A DNA stretch of 64,000 bases, taken from contig CAWFMB010000018.1 in NCBI GenBank assembly GCA_963816685.1, forward strand, positions 1 to 64,000, written 5' to 3'. Below, one piece after another: positions 17,001-25,500 of the stretch; within the stretch, counting starts at the first letter, position 1; the number at the start of each line of letters is the position of its first letter. The notes under the pieces were generated by a model. That model was not told the origin of the DNA, did no database searches, and saw only the letters and a program-made list of their open reading frames with translations. Both the position numbers and the translations under genes were made by a program. The DNA comes from CAVYUC01 sp963816685. GTDB taxonomy: Bacteria > Bacteroidota > Bacteroidia > Bacteroidales > Prolixibacteraceae.

Positions 17001-17263
17001 GCTTCAAAGGAAGGGGAAATGCTTTGTAACGTCTGAATAGAATTGGATACAGGAACAAACTGATTTAAATCCATCACTGGCAGAAGTTGTGCAGGGTTTG
17101 CCAGCTTTGTAAAATTTCGCTGTAAAGAACTCTGTTCATCCACAACGGATTGTGAATTTATCAGGCTAATCATTTGTTTTTCCTGTGCAGATAAAACAAG
17201 TGTTGTCAAAAGAAGTAAGACTGTCAGACAGTACTTCAAACATGTGTAGTAAAATTTTTTCAT
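14099..17263 (-). CDS. Secreted cadherin-like/tandem-95 repeat protein with T9SS sorting domain
   Basis: A 1054-residue protein. The signal peptide is residues 1-26 (ending LVLSAQ). Six ~95-residue repeats cover about 105-665, each with APGLLxNDxDPxGDxIIVSNY, PPxHGTLTSIVTNGSF, and GxTGTDxFQY blocks; this is the VCBS/tandem-95 or Cadherin_5-like pattern. A PKD/HYR-like domain (about 668-765, DGSSSTDPEDGTLQYTW) and a ~200-residue linker follow. The last 80 residues (NYPNPFTRQTTIEYQL, GIYYYRITYDG) are a type A type IX secretion sorting domain. It is probably an exported, surface-attached adhesin or structural protein. The six repeats are strikingly uniform at DNA level too, so homogenisation by recombination is likely. 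Confidence 0.9.
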   Translation of the reverse strand: MKKFYYTCLKYCLTVLLLLTTLVLSAQEKQMISLINSQSVVDEQSSLQRNFTKLANPAQLLPVMDLNQFVPVSNSIQTLQSISPSFEAMPKTLRPELKSAEEANTVLTFPCDGSPVGMEDSYIVQAGKNLVVAAPGLLTNDIDPEDQTIIVSNYFPPSHGTLLSIVTNGSFSYEPENGFTGTDSFGYLLLDTDGNYSEQVTVTIEVVDPFNRKPVGLSDDYVAYDGTPLTIAAPGLLSNDFDPDGDAIIVSNYFPPTHGNLTSIVTNGAFTYVPEPGYTGTDNFQYLVLDANGTYSDPVTVTIEILDATNRKPEGNPDYFGIVEGGSLVVTAPGLLYNDVDPDGDAIIVSNYFPPSHGTLTSIVTNGSFTYVPAPGFTGTDNFQYIARDANGAFSEQVNVTIDVIAAGELPYGAEDYFAVEKDQTLTISAPGLLFNDFDPNGDNIIVSNYIPPANGTLTSIVTNGSFIYEPPAGFTGTDSFQYTLLDEDNNYSAPVTVTIEVVESYNRIPEGGEDYYSTEAETPLVIAAPGLLANDSDPDGDNIIVSNYFPPANGTLTSIVTNGSFTYVPNTGFTGDDSFQYLLYDENGNYSAQVTVNISVRESDNRKPIGVPENYALSEGTTLTIPAPGLLSNDVDPDGDVIIVSNYFAPSHGTLTSIVTNGSFIYVPDAGFSGTDSYQYILYDQNGSYSDPVTVMLHVFGENQDPVAGAADITAECEGPAGTTVMLDGSSSTDPEDGTLQYTWYEGATVIAGPSELPTAEVILSTGVHSITLVVEDECGNTSSDNATVTVEDTSAPLVEAAFLPTDKSNEFEISCTPGDLCSGIISSMSVIRIPELKNPSVSWNDNKNYSLVIDVKKKTVDVKAPDAAAFWAAIVANGGVEVNSGQVIKAKYDKSKFKFSFDSEGHLVSVEGNIVTLLCTATDTYGNVGEGEAVLPPEMLQQLTEDPTVALKSVAGDASGFNDVVSSRWHRNYPNPFTRQTTIEYQLDEPAYVLVSVFDAGGRRIQELSAKQMPAGIQQVTWHAGTRKPGIYYYRITYDGNQFSGRMLLLDK

Positions 17264-17369
17264 CGCTAAGGAATTTATAGTACAATTTAAGACATTTTGG
17301 TGTTTATATTATATATGTTGCGTAATTAATTTTACACCAATTCCAAGGGAGCGCGAGGGTACGGGGAGG

Positions 17370-18195
17370 CGGAGGTCAGAATTCAGTTTAAAGTTTAAGG
17401 TTTAAAGTTTAAAGTTTAAGGTTTAAAGTTTAAAGAAGTTCCGGGGGGTCCGAGAGAGGGTGACCAAGTTTAAAGTTCCTTGTTTAAAGTTTAAAGGAAG
17501 ATCGGTGTTTCGGGTTCCGCGTTCCGAATTCTGTGTTCGGTGTGCGGTATTTAGCGTTCCAAGGTTCAGGGAAGCCGAACTGTCCCGTCAGGGACAAAAT
17601 ATGGGTAGAAAACCGATTACCACTTACGAATAAGTCCTGTAGGGACGAAATATTTATCCTGGCGGAAAATAGAGATTCTTTTCAAAATATTCGTCGAATG
17701 TTTGACGGATAGAATCAGGGTTCAAAGTTCAGAGAGTTTAGTGTTCGGCATTCGTGTAAGGTTCATTAAGGTTCATGGAATAATCTGCCAACCACGACTG
17801 ACCACTGATCACTGAGTTTCCGAGTCCCAGGTTCCGAGTCCCGTTTTAGAGGGGGGCCTGGATTTTAAGGTTTAAAGTTTAAAGGAGAGCTTGCATCTTG
17901 TGGCTTGTAGCTTTAAAGTTTAAAGTGTTGGAGCTATTCGAAGTTAGTGCCCCTCTTAAAGTCCCATTCAGGGGATTTAGGGGTGGGCTTCAGCAGTTCA
18001 GAGTTCCGGGTTTGGAGTTCAGAGGTTGAGATCAGGAGGTTGGAGTTCTGAGTTCAACATTCAGAATACAGTGTTCAGTATTCAGTAAGGGAGTTATTTA
18101 CCACTGAGACTGCGACTGCCAACTGAGACTGATCACTGTGGCCCACTGAGACTGTGATTGATAACTGCGACTGATCACTGATCACCGTGGTTCGG
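17370..18195. repeat. Mixed short-word repeat arrays
   Basis: Gene-free. It contains TTTAAAG/TTTAAGG arrays (about 17384-17435, 17865-17935), GGTTCCG and GAGTTCAG word runs (about 17505-17580, 17995-18090), and GACTGATCACTG runs (about 17785-17815, 18100-18190). A partial copy of the duplicated segment (AAAGTGTTGGAGCTATTCGA) is at about 17921-17942. No coding frame supported. Confidence 0.75.
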
Positions 18196-18382
18196 GGTTC
18201 CGGGAGCGGAGAAAGTTTAAAGTTTAAAGTTTAAAGTTTAAGGCCTGTCCGGCTGATAGACGGGTTTAAAGTGTTGGAGCTATTCGAAGTTGTTGTTGTT
18301 GTTGTTGTTATTGTTGTTGTTGTTATTGTTGTACTTACAGAACCACCCCCGGTTTTGTCCGCATGATTATTAATTACCACAG
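18196..18382. repeat. Duplicated segment copy 2 plus truncated dispersed-repeat end
   Basis: 18196-18338 repeats 13401-13546, with a slightly shorter (TTG)n tract (18287-18332). It continues into the first ~44 bp of the dispersed repeat (AGAACCACCCCCGG..., 18339-18382). It then breaks off after TTACCACA and enters other words, so this is a truncated fifth copy of the ~255-bp unit. Confidence 0.8.
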
Positions 18383-18384
18383 AC

Positions 18385-18860
18385 GGGCTTATTTGATATT
18401 CGATATTCTTTTTTTAGCCACGAATATCACTAACCACCCCGTCTGATTAGCCTAACTGGCTTTTAACTCTGACATTCTTTACCCCTCTGCCTTCGGCATC
18501 TCCCCTTTTAAGGGGAGAGCATACATATGATGATACGTATCCAAATGAAAAAAATAAACAATGTGCGTGTATTATTACGGCTACCTCTCGTTTTAACGCC
18601 TTATTCTACATTCGATATTCCTTTCTCCTCTTCCGATTCGTTATTCCCTGTCCGTCAATTCAGACGGGCTTATTCGATATTCGATATTCCTTTCTTCCCT
18701 TCCTGATTCGTTATTTCTTATTCGATATTCGATATTTCCTTTCTTCACCTTCCTGATTCCTTATTCCCTGTCCGAATTCAGACGGGCTTATTCGATATTC
18801 TACAGTTCCTTTTTTACCCACTAATATCAATAACATAGCTAGTGGCTAGTAACTAATAGC
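18385..18860. repeat. ATTCGATATTC word array with CCGTC...GACGG hairpins
   Basis: Repeated blocks of CTGTCCGTCAATTCAGACGG followed by GCTTATTCGATATTCGATATTC and CCTTCCTGATTCGTTATT. At least three block copies are seen (about 18385, 18650, 18770). The same blocks appear inverted at 44.88-45.04 kb. Non-coding. Confidence 0.75.
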
Positions 18861-18907
18861 TAGTGGCTTGAAGCTTTAATTATAAAGGTGTTTGATATTG
18901 ATCTTTT

Positions 18908-19162
18908 AGAACCACCCCCGGTTTCGTCCGCATGATTTTTATTTACCACAAGTTTGCTGAGGGACTTCAACCGACCCCTCCTTGAAACCCCTTTGGTCGC
19001 CCTCCCCGCAATTCCTTACGCCCCGATGAATAATCGGGATTAGTTCCACTTCCAAATTACAGTTCATTTTATTCCTGTAATTTGAGTGTCACTGAACTGA
19101 CCATTTCCCCCAAACGGGGAAAAAACAAGGTGTAAACGGAGTTAAAGGAGGGGAAAAGATTC
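18908..19162 (+). repeat. ~255-bp hairpin-rich dispersed repeat, copy B
   Basis: Nearly identical to copy A, with a few single-base differences (GTTTCGTCCG, GCCCCGATGAATAATCGGGG-type region, TTCCACTTCC). All three internal hairpins are preserved. The left flank TTTAATTATAAAGGTG is shared with copy C, so the mobile unit may extend a little further there. Confidence 0.9.
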
Positions 19163-19194
19163 ATGCGCATGAATAATGTTGACGGTTTCTCATT

Positions 19195-19410
19195 CTGCTT
19201 TACTAATAGCTAGTAGCTAGTGGCTAGTGGCTAGTGGCTCTAATTATATTTTGTTTATCAAAAAAACGAATCCCTAATTGATATAAACTGCCATTGATTC
19301 ATGCATTCAGGCAGTAAAGCATTAAGCATTCAAGCATTCAAGCATTCAATTTTAACGGAACCAGAAGACGAAGTGGTTGATGTTGAACTTTTAGAACCAC
19401 CCAATTAAAC
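19195..19410. repeat. Short-word arrays (TAGTGGC, AAGCATTC) and solo repeat end
   Basis: TAGTAGCTAGTGGCTAGTGG words at about 19205-19232, and AAGCATTCAAGCATTC words at about 19318-19350. A solo end of the dispersed repeat (TTTTAGAACCACCC) is at about 19389-19402. Confidence 0.65.
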
Positions 19411-19421
19411 AGAGATACAGG

Positions 19422-19450
19422 TTGATCTGTTGAATGGATCGTTAACTTTG
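19422..19450 (+). promoter_or_regulatory. Bacteroidota-type promoter of the EcsC-family gene
   Basis: TTGA (19422-19425) and TAACTTTG (19443-19450), a perfect TAnnTTTG match with 17-18 bp between. It lies 24 bp before the start codon. Confidence 0.7.
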
Positions 19451-19474
19451 CAGTGAAACGGAAACCTGTTTGTA

Positions 19475-20215
19475 ATGAATAATTATGAGAAACATCTACT
19501 TTCGGAATTGACGGTCTGGCAAAGGCAAATGCTTCAACGGCCCTCTCTTGTTAACCAGCTGTCGAAAAATATACAGGTAAAGATCAATGCCTGGATACCT
19601 GAGAAGGTACATCAGGCAATTACGGTAACCATCAAACAAATGATACGCGGGGTGTTGTTCGGTGCAAATTATACAACCGCCAAACCATTGTCGGGCCTTT
19701 CATTGCAGGAACTTGAGGCAGCTGTTCAGCAACGGGTTAAATTTTACAAAACCACCGCTGCTGTTGAAGGGGGAGTAACCGGTGCAGGTGGCATACTTCT
19801 TGGATTTGCTGACTTCCCGATTTTAATTGGTCTTAAAATGAAATTGCTGTTTGATATCTGTTCGATGTATGGGTTTGATGTAAAAGATTATAAGGAAAGG
19901 GTTTACATCCTGCATATTTTTGAACTTGCATTCTCAAGTCATGAACACAGGCGAAAAGTTTACCTCAAAATGGTGGACTGGAATCAGAAGAGTAAAGATC
20001 TTCCTGATGATATCCACCAGTTTGACTGGCGTAATTTTCAGCAGGAATACCGCGACTACATTGACCTTGCAAAGATGGCCCAATTGATACCCTTCGTAGG
20101 TGCGCCTGTTGGATACGTTGTTAATTCCCGCCTGATTAAAAAACTGGGGAAGACTGCAATGAATGCTTACCGCATGAGACTTCTGCAAGATGATTTGATC
20201 GTAAAATCAGTTTAA
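19475..20215 (+). CDS. EcsC-family protein
   Basis: A 246-residue protein. The EcsC-like core spans about 70-240, with the conserved Gly-rich hydrophobic stretch TTAAVEGGVTGAGGILLGFADFP (given as TTAAVEGGVTGAGG near residue 90) and IPFVGAPVGYVVNSRLI near the C-terminus. EcsC is named from the third gene of the B. subtilis ecsABC operon and has no established biochemical role. The hydrophobic stretches suggest peripheral or integral membrane association. No ABC transporter genes are nearby, so this is a stand-alone family member. The gene has its own promoter and converges on gdhA over a shared terminator. Confidence 0.85.
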   Translation: MNNYEKHLLSELTVWQRQMLQRPSLVNQLSKNIQVKINAWIPEKVHQAITVTIKQMIRGVLFGANYTTAKPLSGLSLQELEAAVQQRVKFYKTTAAVEGGVTGAGGILLGFADFPILIGLKMKLLFDICSMYGFDVKDYKERVYILHIFELAFSSHEHRRKVYLKMVDWNQKSKDLPDDIHQFDWRNFQQEYRDYIDLAKMAQLIPFVGAPVGYVVNSRLIKKLGKTAMNAYRMRLLQDDLIVKSV

Positions 20216-20352
20216 AGAACAGAGAGCCGTTTGTTTCTAAAAGTTGAGATGTGAGTTTCAGGTATAAGGTATCAGTACCAAAGCCAACAATCCCGTAAGG
20301 TTAAAAATTTCTCATTCATCTTTGCCCGTGGCCCGTGGATTTCAGCTATAAA

Positions 20353-20394
20353 AAAAATTCAGCAGTCTGTAACTAACATCCTGCTGAATTTTTT
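20353..20394. terminator. Bidirectional intrinsic terminator between convergent genes
   Basis: AAAAATTCAGCAG (20353-20365) pairs with CTGCTGAATTTTTT (20381-20394). The A-run on one side and T-run on the other allow termination of both the EcsC-family gene and gdhA. Confidence 0.9.
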
Positions 20395-20416
20395 CTTTCG
20401 TTTCCGGTTGTCCGGG

Positions 20417-21769
20417 TTATACGTATCCCTGGGCGAGCATGGAGTCGGCAACTTTAATAAAGCCCCCGATATTGGCGCCTTTTACATAGTTGATTGTACC
20501 ATCTTTTTCGGTACCGTATTTCACGCAGGTTTTATGGATATTACTCATGATTTCCCGCAGTTTTGCATCCACCTCTTCGCGTGTCCATGGTAAACGCATT
20601 GCATTCTGGGTCATTTCGAGGCCCGAAGTTGCCACACCTCCGGCGTTGGCTGCTTTACCGGGGCCATAGAGAATTTTTGCATTGAGAAACACCTCAACCG
20701 CCTCATTTGTCGATGGCATATTTGCACCCTCGGAAACCAGCTTGCAGCCATTTTTAACAAGCGTTTTTGCATCTTCCTCGTTAATTTCATTCTGGGTGGC
20801 ACTCGGAAAGGCCATATCACAGGCGATACCCCACGGTGTTTTTCCTTCGAAATATTCAACGTTGTATTTTTCGGCATATTCCTTTATGCGCCCGCGGCGA
20901 ATATTTTTCAGGTTCATTACATAATCCAGTTTTTCCCTTGTAACACCTTCCGGGTCGTGAATAAAACCATCGGAATCAGAAAGTGTAACCACTTTGGCGC
21001 CAAGTTCAATCAATTTCTCGGCAGTGTACTGCGATACATTTCCCGAACCTGAAACCACTGCTACCTTGCCCTTCATATTTTCGCCGCGTGTACTTAGCAT
21101 CTCTTCGGCAAAATAAACAGCACCGTAACCTGTAGCCTCCGGACGAATTAAGCTGCCTCCCCACTCGAGTGATTTACCTGTAAGCACGCCGGTGAATTCA
21201 TTTCTGATTCGTTTGTACTGTCCGTATAAATAACCAATTTCGCGCCCGCCAACGCCAATATCACCTGCAGGCACATCTGTATCGGCACCAATGAATCGCT
21301 GAAGTTCTGTCATAAAACTTTGGCAAAACCGCATAATTTCATTGTCCGATTTTCTTTTTGGATCGAAATCAGAGCCTCCTTTTCCACCTCCAATGGGAAG
21401 TGATGTTAGACTGTTTTTAAAAACCTGTTCGAAGGCAAGGAATTTAAGGACACCCAGATTTACAGTTGGATGAAAGCGGAGGCCACCTTTGTAGGGCCCG
21501 ATGGCGCTGTTCATTTGAACCCGGAACCCGCGGTTTATCTGGATTTCACCATTATCGTCGACCCAGGGTACACGAAACATAATCACCCTTTCCGGCTCTA
21601 CCATCCGTTCAAGGACTTTAGCCTGTTTGTATTTCGGATTTTCCTCGATAAAAGGCATTAAAGATTCCACAACTTCCTGAACCGCCTGATGAAATTCAGA
21701 TTCCTCCGGGTTTTTGGCAATTACTTTTGCCATAAACTCACTGATTTTAACATCTAATAATTCTGTCAT
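20417..21769 (-). CDS. gdhA: NADP-specific glutamate dehydrogenase
   Basis: A 450-residue enzyme of normal length for hexameric bacterial GDH. It interconverts 2-oxoglutarate plus ammonium and glutamate. Visible motifs include the substrate-binding block PIGGGKGGSDFDPKRKS, with the catalytic-site Lys residues, DVPAGDIGVGGREIGYLYG, the Rossmann loop VAVVSGSGNVSQY, and GGVATSGLEMTQNAMRLPW near the C-terminus. It is a single-gene unit with a good promoter upstream and a shared terminator downstream. It represents ammonium assimilation in the cytoplasm. No anomalies. Confidence 0.97.
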   Translation of the reverse strand: MTELLDVKISEFMAKVIAKNPEESEFHQAVQEVVESLMPFIEENPKYKQAKVLERMVEPERVIMFRVPWVDDNGEIQINRGFRVQMNSAIGPYKGGLRFHPTVNLGVLKFLAFEQVFKNSLTSLPIGGGKGGSDFDPKRKSDNEIMRFCQSFMTELQRFIGADTDVPAGDIGVGGREIGYLYGQYKRIRNEFTGVLTGKSLEWGGSLIRPEATGYGAVYFAEEMLSTRGENMKGKVAVVSGSGNVSQYTAEKLIELGAKVVTLSDSDGFIHDPEGVTREKLDYVMNLKNIRRGRIKEYAEKYNVEYFEGKTPWGIACDMAFPSATQNEINEEDAKTLVKNGCKLVSEGANMPSTNEAVEVFLNAKILYGPGKAANAGGVATSGLEMTQNAMRLPWTREEVDAKLREIMSNIHKTCVKYGTEKDGTINYVKGANIGGFIKVADSMLAQGYV

Positions 21770-21808
21770 AACTTCTTATTTTTTGAAATGAATACTTCCT
21801 GTTTTTCA

Positions 21809-21838
21809 CAAAAGTATTTAGCACGGGATAGCAGCAAA
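21809..21838 (-). promoter_or_regulatory. gdhA promoter
   Basis: On the minus strand TTTG (21838-21835) and TACTTTTG (21816-21809) are 18 bp apart, matching the Bacteroidota -33/-7 pattern. The ATG follows 40 bp after the -7 box. Confidence 0.75.
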
Positions 21839-21887
21839 GAGAAGAGTAAGAATTACGTAAATCACGTAAGGGGATGTGAACTAAACG

Positions 21888-22541
21888 TTATATGTCAATG
21901 ATGTTGTTTCTGATGGCAAACTTTATCATATCAACAGTATTTTTAAGATTTAGTTTTTTCATTATATGGTTTTTATGGGTCTCAACAGTTCTTACACTAA
22001 TGTATAAACGATCGGCAATTTCCTGGTTGGTAAAACTCTCCCCCATCAGTTTCAGTATTTCAAGCTGCCGGGTACTTAACCGGGTTATCTCTTCATTCAT
22101 CAGAAGTCCCCGGTTGTTCATATCCAGGATGTACCTGTTTAAAACAATTTGTGTTATGGATTTACTAAAGTAGTCGTAGCCGTTTCGAAGGGTGTAGATC
22201 GCCTCTGTTAAGTCGGATAATGCGGAATGTTTTCCGAGATACCCTTTTGCCCCTGCCTTTATTGTTTTTAAAACTGTTTCTTCACTTTCAGTAACCGACA
22301 TTACAAGTATGCTCAAACCCGGGTTGTTTATTTTTACCTGTGCCATCAGGTTGAGTTCCCTGACCGATATTTCATAAAAATTCAGAACCAGAATATTGAT
22401 TTTTAACTTTTTCAGCTTTTCAATAAGCAGGCTCCGGTTATTTGTGGAGAAAACCACATGAAAGTCGCTGATTCCTGACAGTAACCCGGCAATTCCTTTT
22501 AAAATCAGATTATGTTCTTCAAATACTGCAATATCAATCAT
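21888..22541 (-). CDS. LuxR/NarL-type regulator with Asp-less receiver domain
   Basis: A 217-residue protein with a receiver-like domain (about 1-120) and a C-terminal LuxR helix-turn-helix (about 150-215; LSTRQLEILKLMGESFTNQEIADRL, then SVRTVETHKNHIMKKL). In place of the phospho-acceptor Asp the strand reads NILVLNFYEI, so Asn occupies the position. The N-terminal acidic pair is EE rather than DD. The conserved Lys near the domain end (YLGKHS) remains. It is therefore probably not regulated by ordinary Asp phosphorylation. It lies 12 bp after the giant PPDK-N fusion gene, so the two form an operon and probably one signalling unit. Confidence 0.9.
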   Translation of the reverse strand: MIDIAVFEEHNLILKGIAGLLSGISDFHVVFSTNNRSLLIEKLKKLKINILVLNFYEISVRELNLMAQVKINNPGLSILVMSVTESEETVLKTIKAGAKGYLGKHSALSDLTEAIYTLRNGYDYFSKSITQIVLNRYILDMNNRGLLMNEEITRLSTRQLEILKLMGESFTNQEIADRLYISVRTVETHKNHIMKKLNLKNTVDMIKFAIRNNIIDI

Positions 22542-22553
22542 CTGTAAGGGATT

Positions 22554-25500
22554 CTATTCATTTTCGCCTGTAATATCCTCTTTATAAACTATTGCCGAGG
22601 ATTTATGTTTTCCATCCATCAACACCGAAACCGGCTTTTTAAACCGGACATGTTTGAAATAATTTGTACGATTCTCCAGCGGATTGTTTTCTATTTCATC
22701 CCACCTTATAAAATCGGTGGAAGAAAAATGCTGGACAGAGAAATAACCGATGTTCATAGCTGTTACGTTGTGAAAAAAGTGGGACCCGAGGGAATAATCG
22801 AGTGGAAAATTCCGGAGGCTGATTTCAACGATAACACGTGCGTTTGAAATTTGCGACCAGTTCACCGGAATTCCGACAAACTTATCGCGGCTTCCCCAGC
22901 GACCGGGCCCTATCAGGATATACTTCCTGTCGTAATCTTTCATTATTTTATTCAGGTTGTCGATTTCCTCCGCCATTTCAAGGGTTTTCAGTTTGTTAAA
23001 TTTGTCGGTATCCACATAAATGATGTCAAGTATATCATCAATCTGTCCATTTCCAATACTCGACTGCGTATAAAGCAACATTCGCGATTTGTCAATTTTA
23101 TCCAGGTTAATTTTTTTACTCAGGTATTCGCCAACCAAAGGTTTAATCTGCAATAAATAAAAAGAAGGCAACCCGTTTTTTGTGGTGTCCAAATCCACTG
23201 CGTATTCAATTTCAACCGGTGAACCGAATGCTTCCCTGACGGTGTTTAATATGGTAGCGATTGTCTGTGCCAGTGGAATATACTTGTATTGCAGTATATT
23301 TGCAAAATTCACAACCAGCGGCCCGTTTCCGTAATCTCCGGGTTCAAGCCTGTCGTTGTCGGGGTTGTAGACCGAAACACAATGCTTAAGTGTTCCGTGC
23401 GGCACTGCATCATAAATATCAAGCAGTTTCAAAGCTGCATGTTCACCCTCTTTCAGGAAATCGACTTCGGTTTTTGTGTAGTCGACTGCAAAAAACTTTA
23501 CCTGCGAACTGTTAAGCAGATCTTTGATGCTGTACATAGAAATGTCCGGGTATTTAGGCGAAAACCTGTACGATTTCCAGCCATCAACCACATACGTACC
23601 TAATCCGAAACCGATTACAGCAAACCCTTCTTCGGGTTTCATGCTTGCAACCGGATAATAATTATATGTTTGCGCCACGCCACTGATGTGCGGGTAAAAG
23701 TAATCTCCGTTTTGAGTACCCACCAGCTCCTGTAATATTACAGCCATTTTCTCTTCCTCGATTTTATGATGAATAATCGAAAAGAAGTTTCTTGCCTTGG
23801 GAGAATAAGTTGAGGCAAAAACCAACTTAACTGCATTGACAACATGTTCGAAAACAAGCTTTTTATTCGTTCCCCCCGGAGTGATATATGTGTCGAATAC
23901 ACCTGCGAATGGCTGGTTAATTGAATCTTCGGAGTTGCTCGATGATCGTGCAACAATGGGTTTATCAATTTGGGAAACAAATACTTTTAGTTTTTTTATC
24001 AGTGCAGCTGACAAATTTGCCTTCATAAAAAGTTGCCTTAACCGCTGGTAAGAAATGTTTGGATCAACAATCTTATCGAACAATTTATTTTTTGCAATAA
24101 AATGCTCAAACTCATCAGTTCCGATGATTACAGTAATTGGTGTTGTGATATTAATCTGGTTTGCAAGCAGGGGAAATTCAATATTGTAGATCAGGGTATT
24201 GATGAATGCAAGTCCCCGGCCTTTGCCGCCCAGTGCGCCTCCTGCAAAGGAAACTATATTTTTTTCATCGATAATTGCTGTTTCATCGAAACTCAGAATC
24301 TTTCCTTTTTTCTTTTCTTCGCGGTGGGCTTTTATCGTTTGAAGGAGATGTTGCCTTGTTTCTCCGATAGTGCCAAACATATTTATTGACAATGTATTCA
24401 GTGTCCGGGCAAGTTGAATTTCACCCCTTTGCATGAGCCAGAGCGAAAGTTGGTTTTCAGTGGCATGAAGTTCGAGCGATTCATCGGGCACCTCTTTGAG
24501 CAGGGTTTCAAATTCACGCAATGATTTGGCTACTCCGATTTTCTCTCCTTTTTTGTTCCGAAATATGAAATGGCCAAAACCCAGGTAATGATTCAGAAAA
24601 TGCTTGAGATCATTAAAAAGCGTTTCGGAATTTTTATTTATAAATGTTACATCAAGAACTTTTGCAATTCTCTCATTGCTGTTTTCTGATGACTGCAATA
24701 CGATGGGCAAATTGGAAATGTGTGATTTTACATACCTGATAAATTTTACTCCGGCCTCCTTGTCCATCCTGCCTGCCTTTTCGAACTCCACATCAGAAAT
24801 GACACACAGCATAAAATCGTGGTATTTGTTAAAGATTGCCGTGGCCTCTTCATAATTCCGGGCATGGAGGATTTTGGGCCTCGACCTTATCCTTCGTATT
24901 TTTTCAAGTTCATCTTTTTCAGTTTCGGGTAACAGTTGTTTGATGTGGTTAAAAACAATATCGTAGAGATTTTGAATGTATTTGGAGAAATAGTTTGGCG
25001 AATCTTCTATAAGCAAAATTACCCTAACCAACCCGACGCGGGTATCATTTTCAACATTCACTTTGTCTTCGGTAATTTTTACAATTGCAAACAAAATCAG
25101 CGAATCACCGTTCCAGACAAAAAGTTTATCCACCGACCGGATGGTTGGTGCAAGTTCTTCAAAATACCTGATGTCGCTTTTTCTGTTCAATAACAAATAA
25201 ATGGGAAGGTTTTCATATTTTTCCCTTATCCTTTCGCTAAGTTCAACCGGGGCATCCCGATCGACACCTGCCATTAAGATAACAAGATTAAACTGTGTGG
25301 TCTCCAACAACTCAAGAGCTTCTTCGGCAGTTGATGCCCCAGTAATTCGCGGCACCGAAAATAAACTGTACTGGTATATTTCGCCCATAAAACGTGCAAA
25401 AAATGAATCTTCATTTTCAAGTGTAAAGGCATCATATAAAGTGGAAACAAAAAGGATATGCTTGATTTTATACCTCATCATATCGAAATAAATATACTTG

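Noticed and set aside
17370..19410. CRISPR array
   Set aside because: The repeats are 7-10 bp words without unique spacers of constant length, and no cas genes are nearby.
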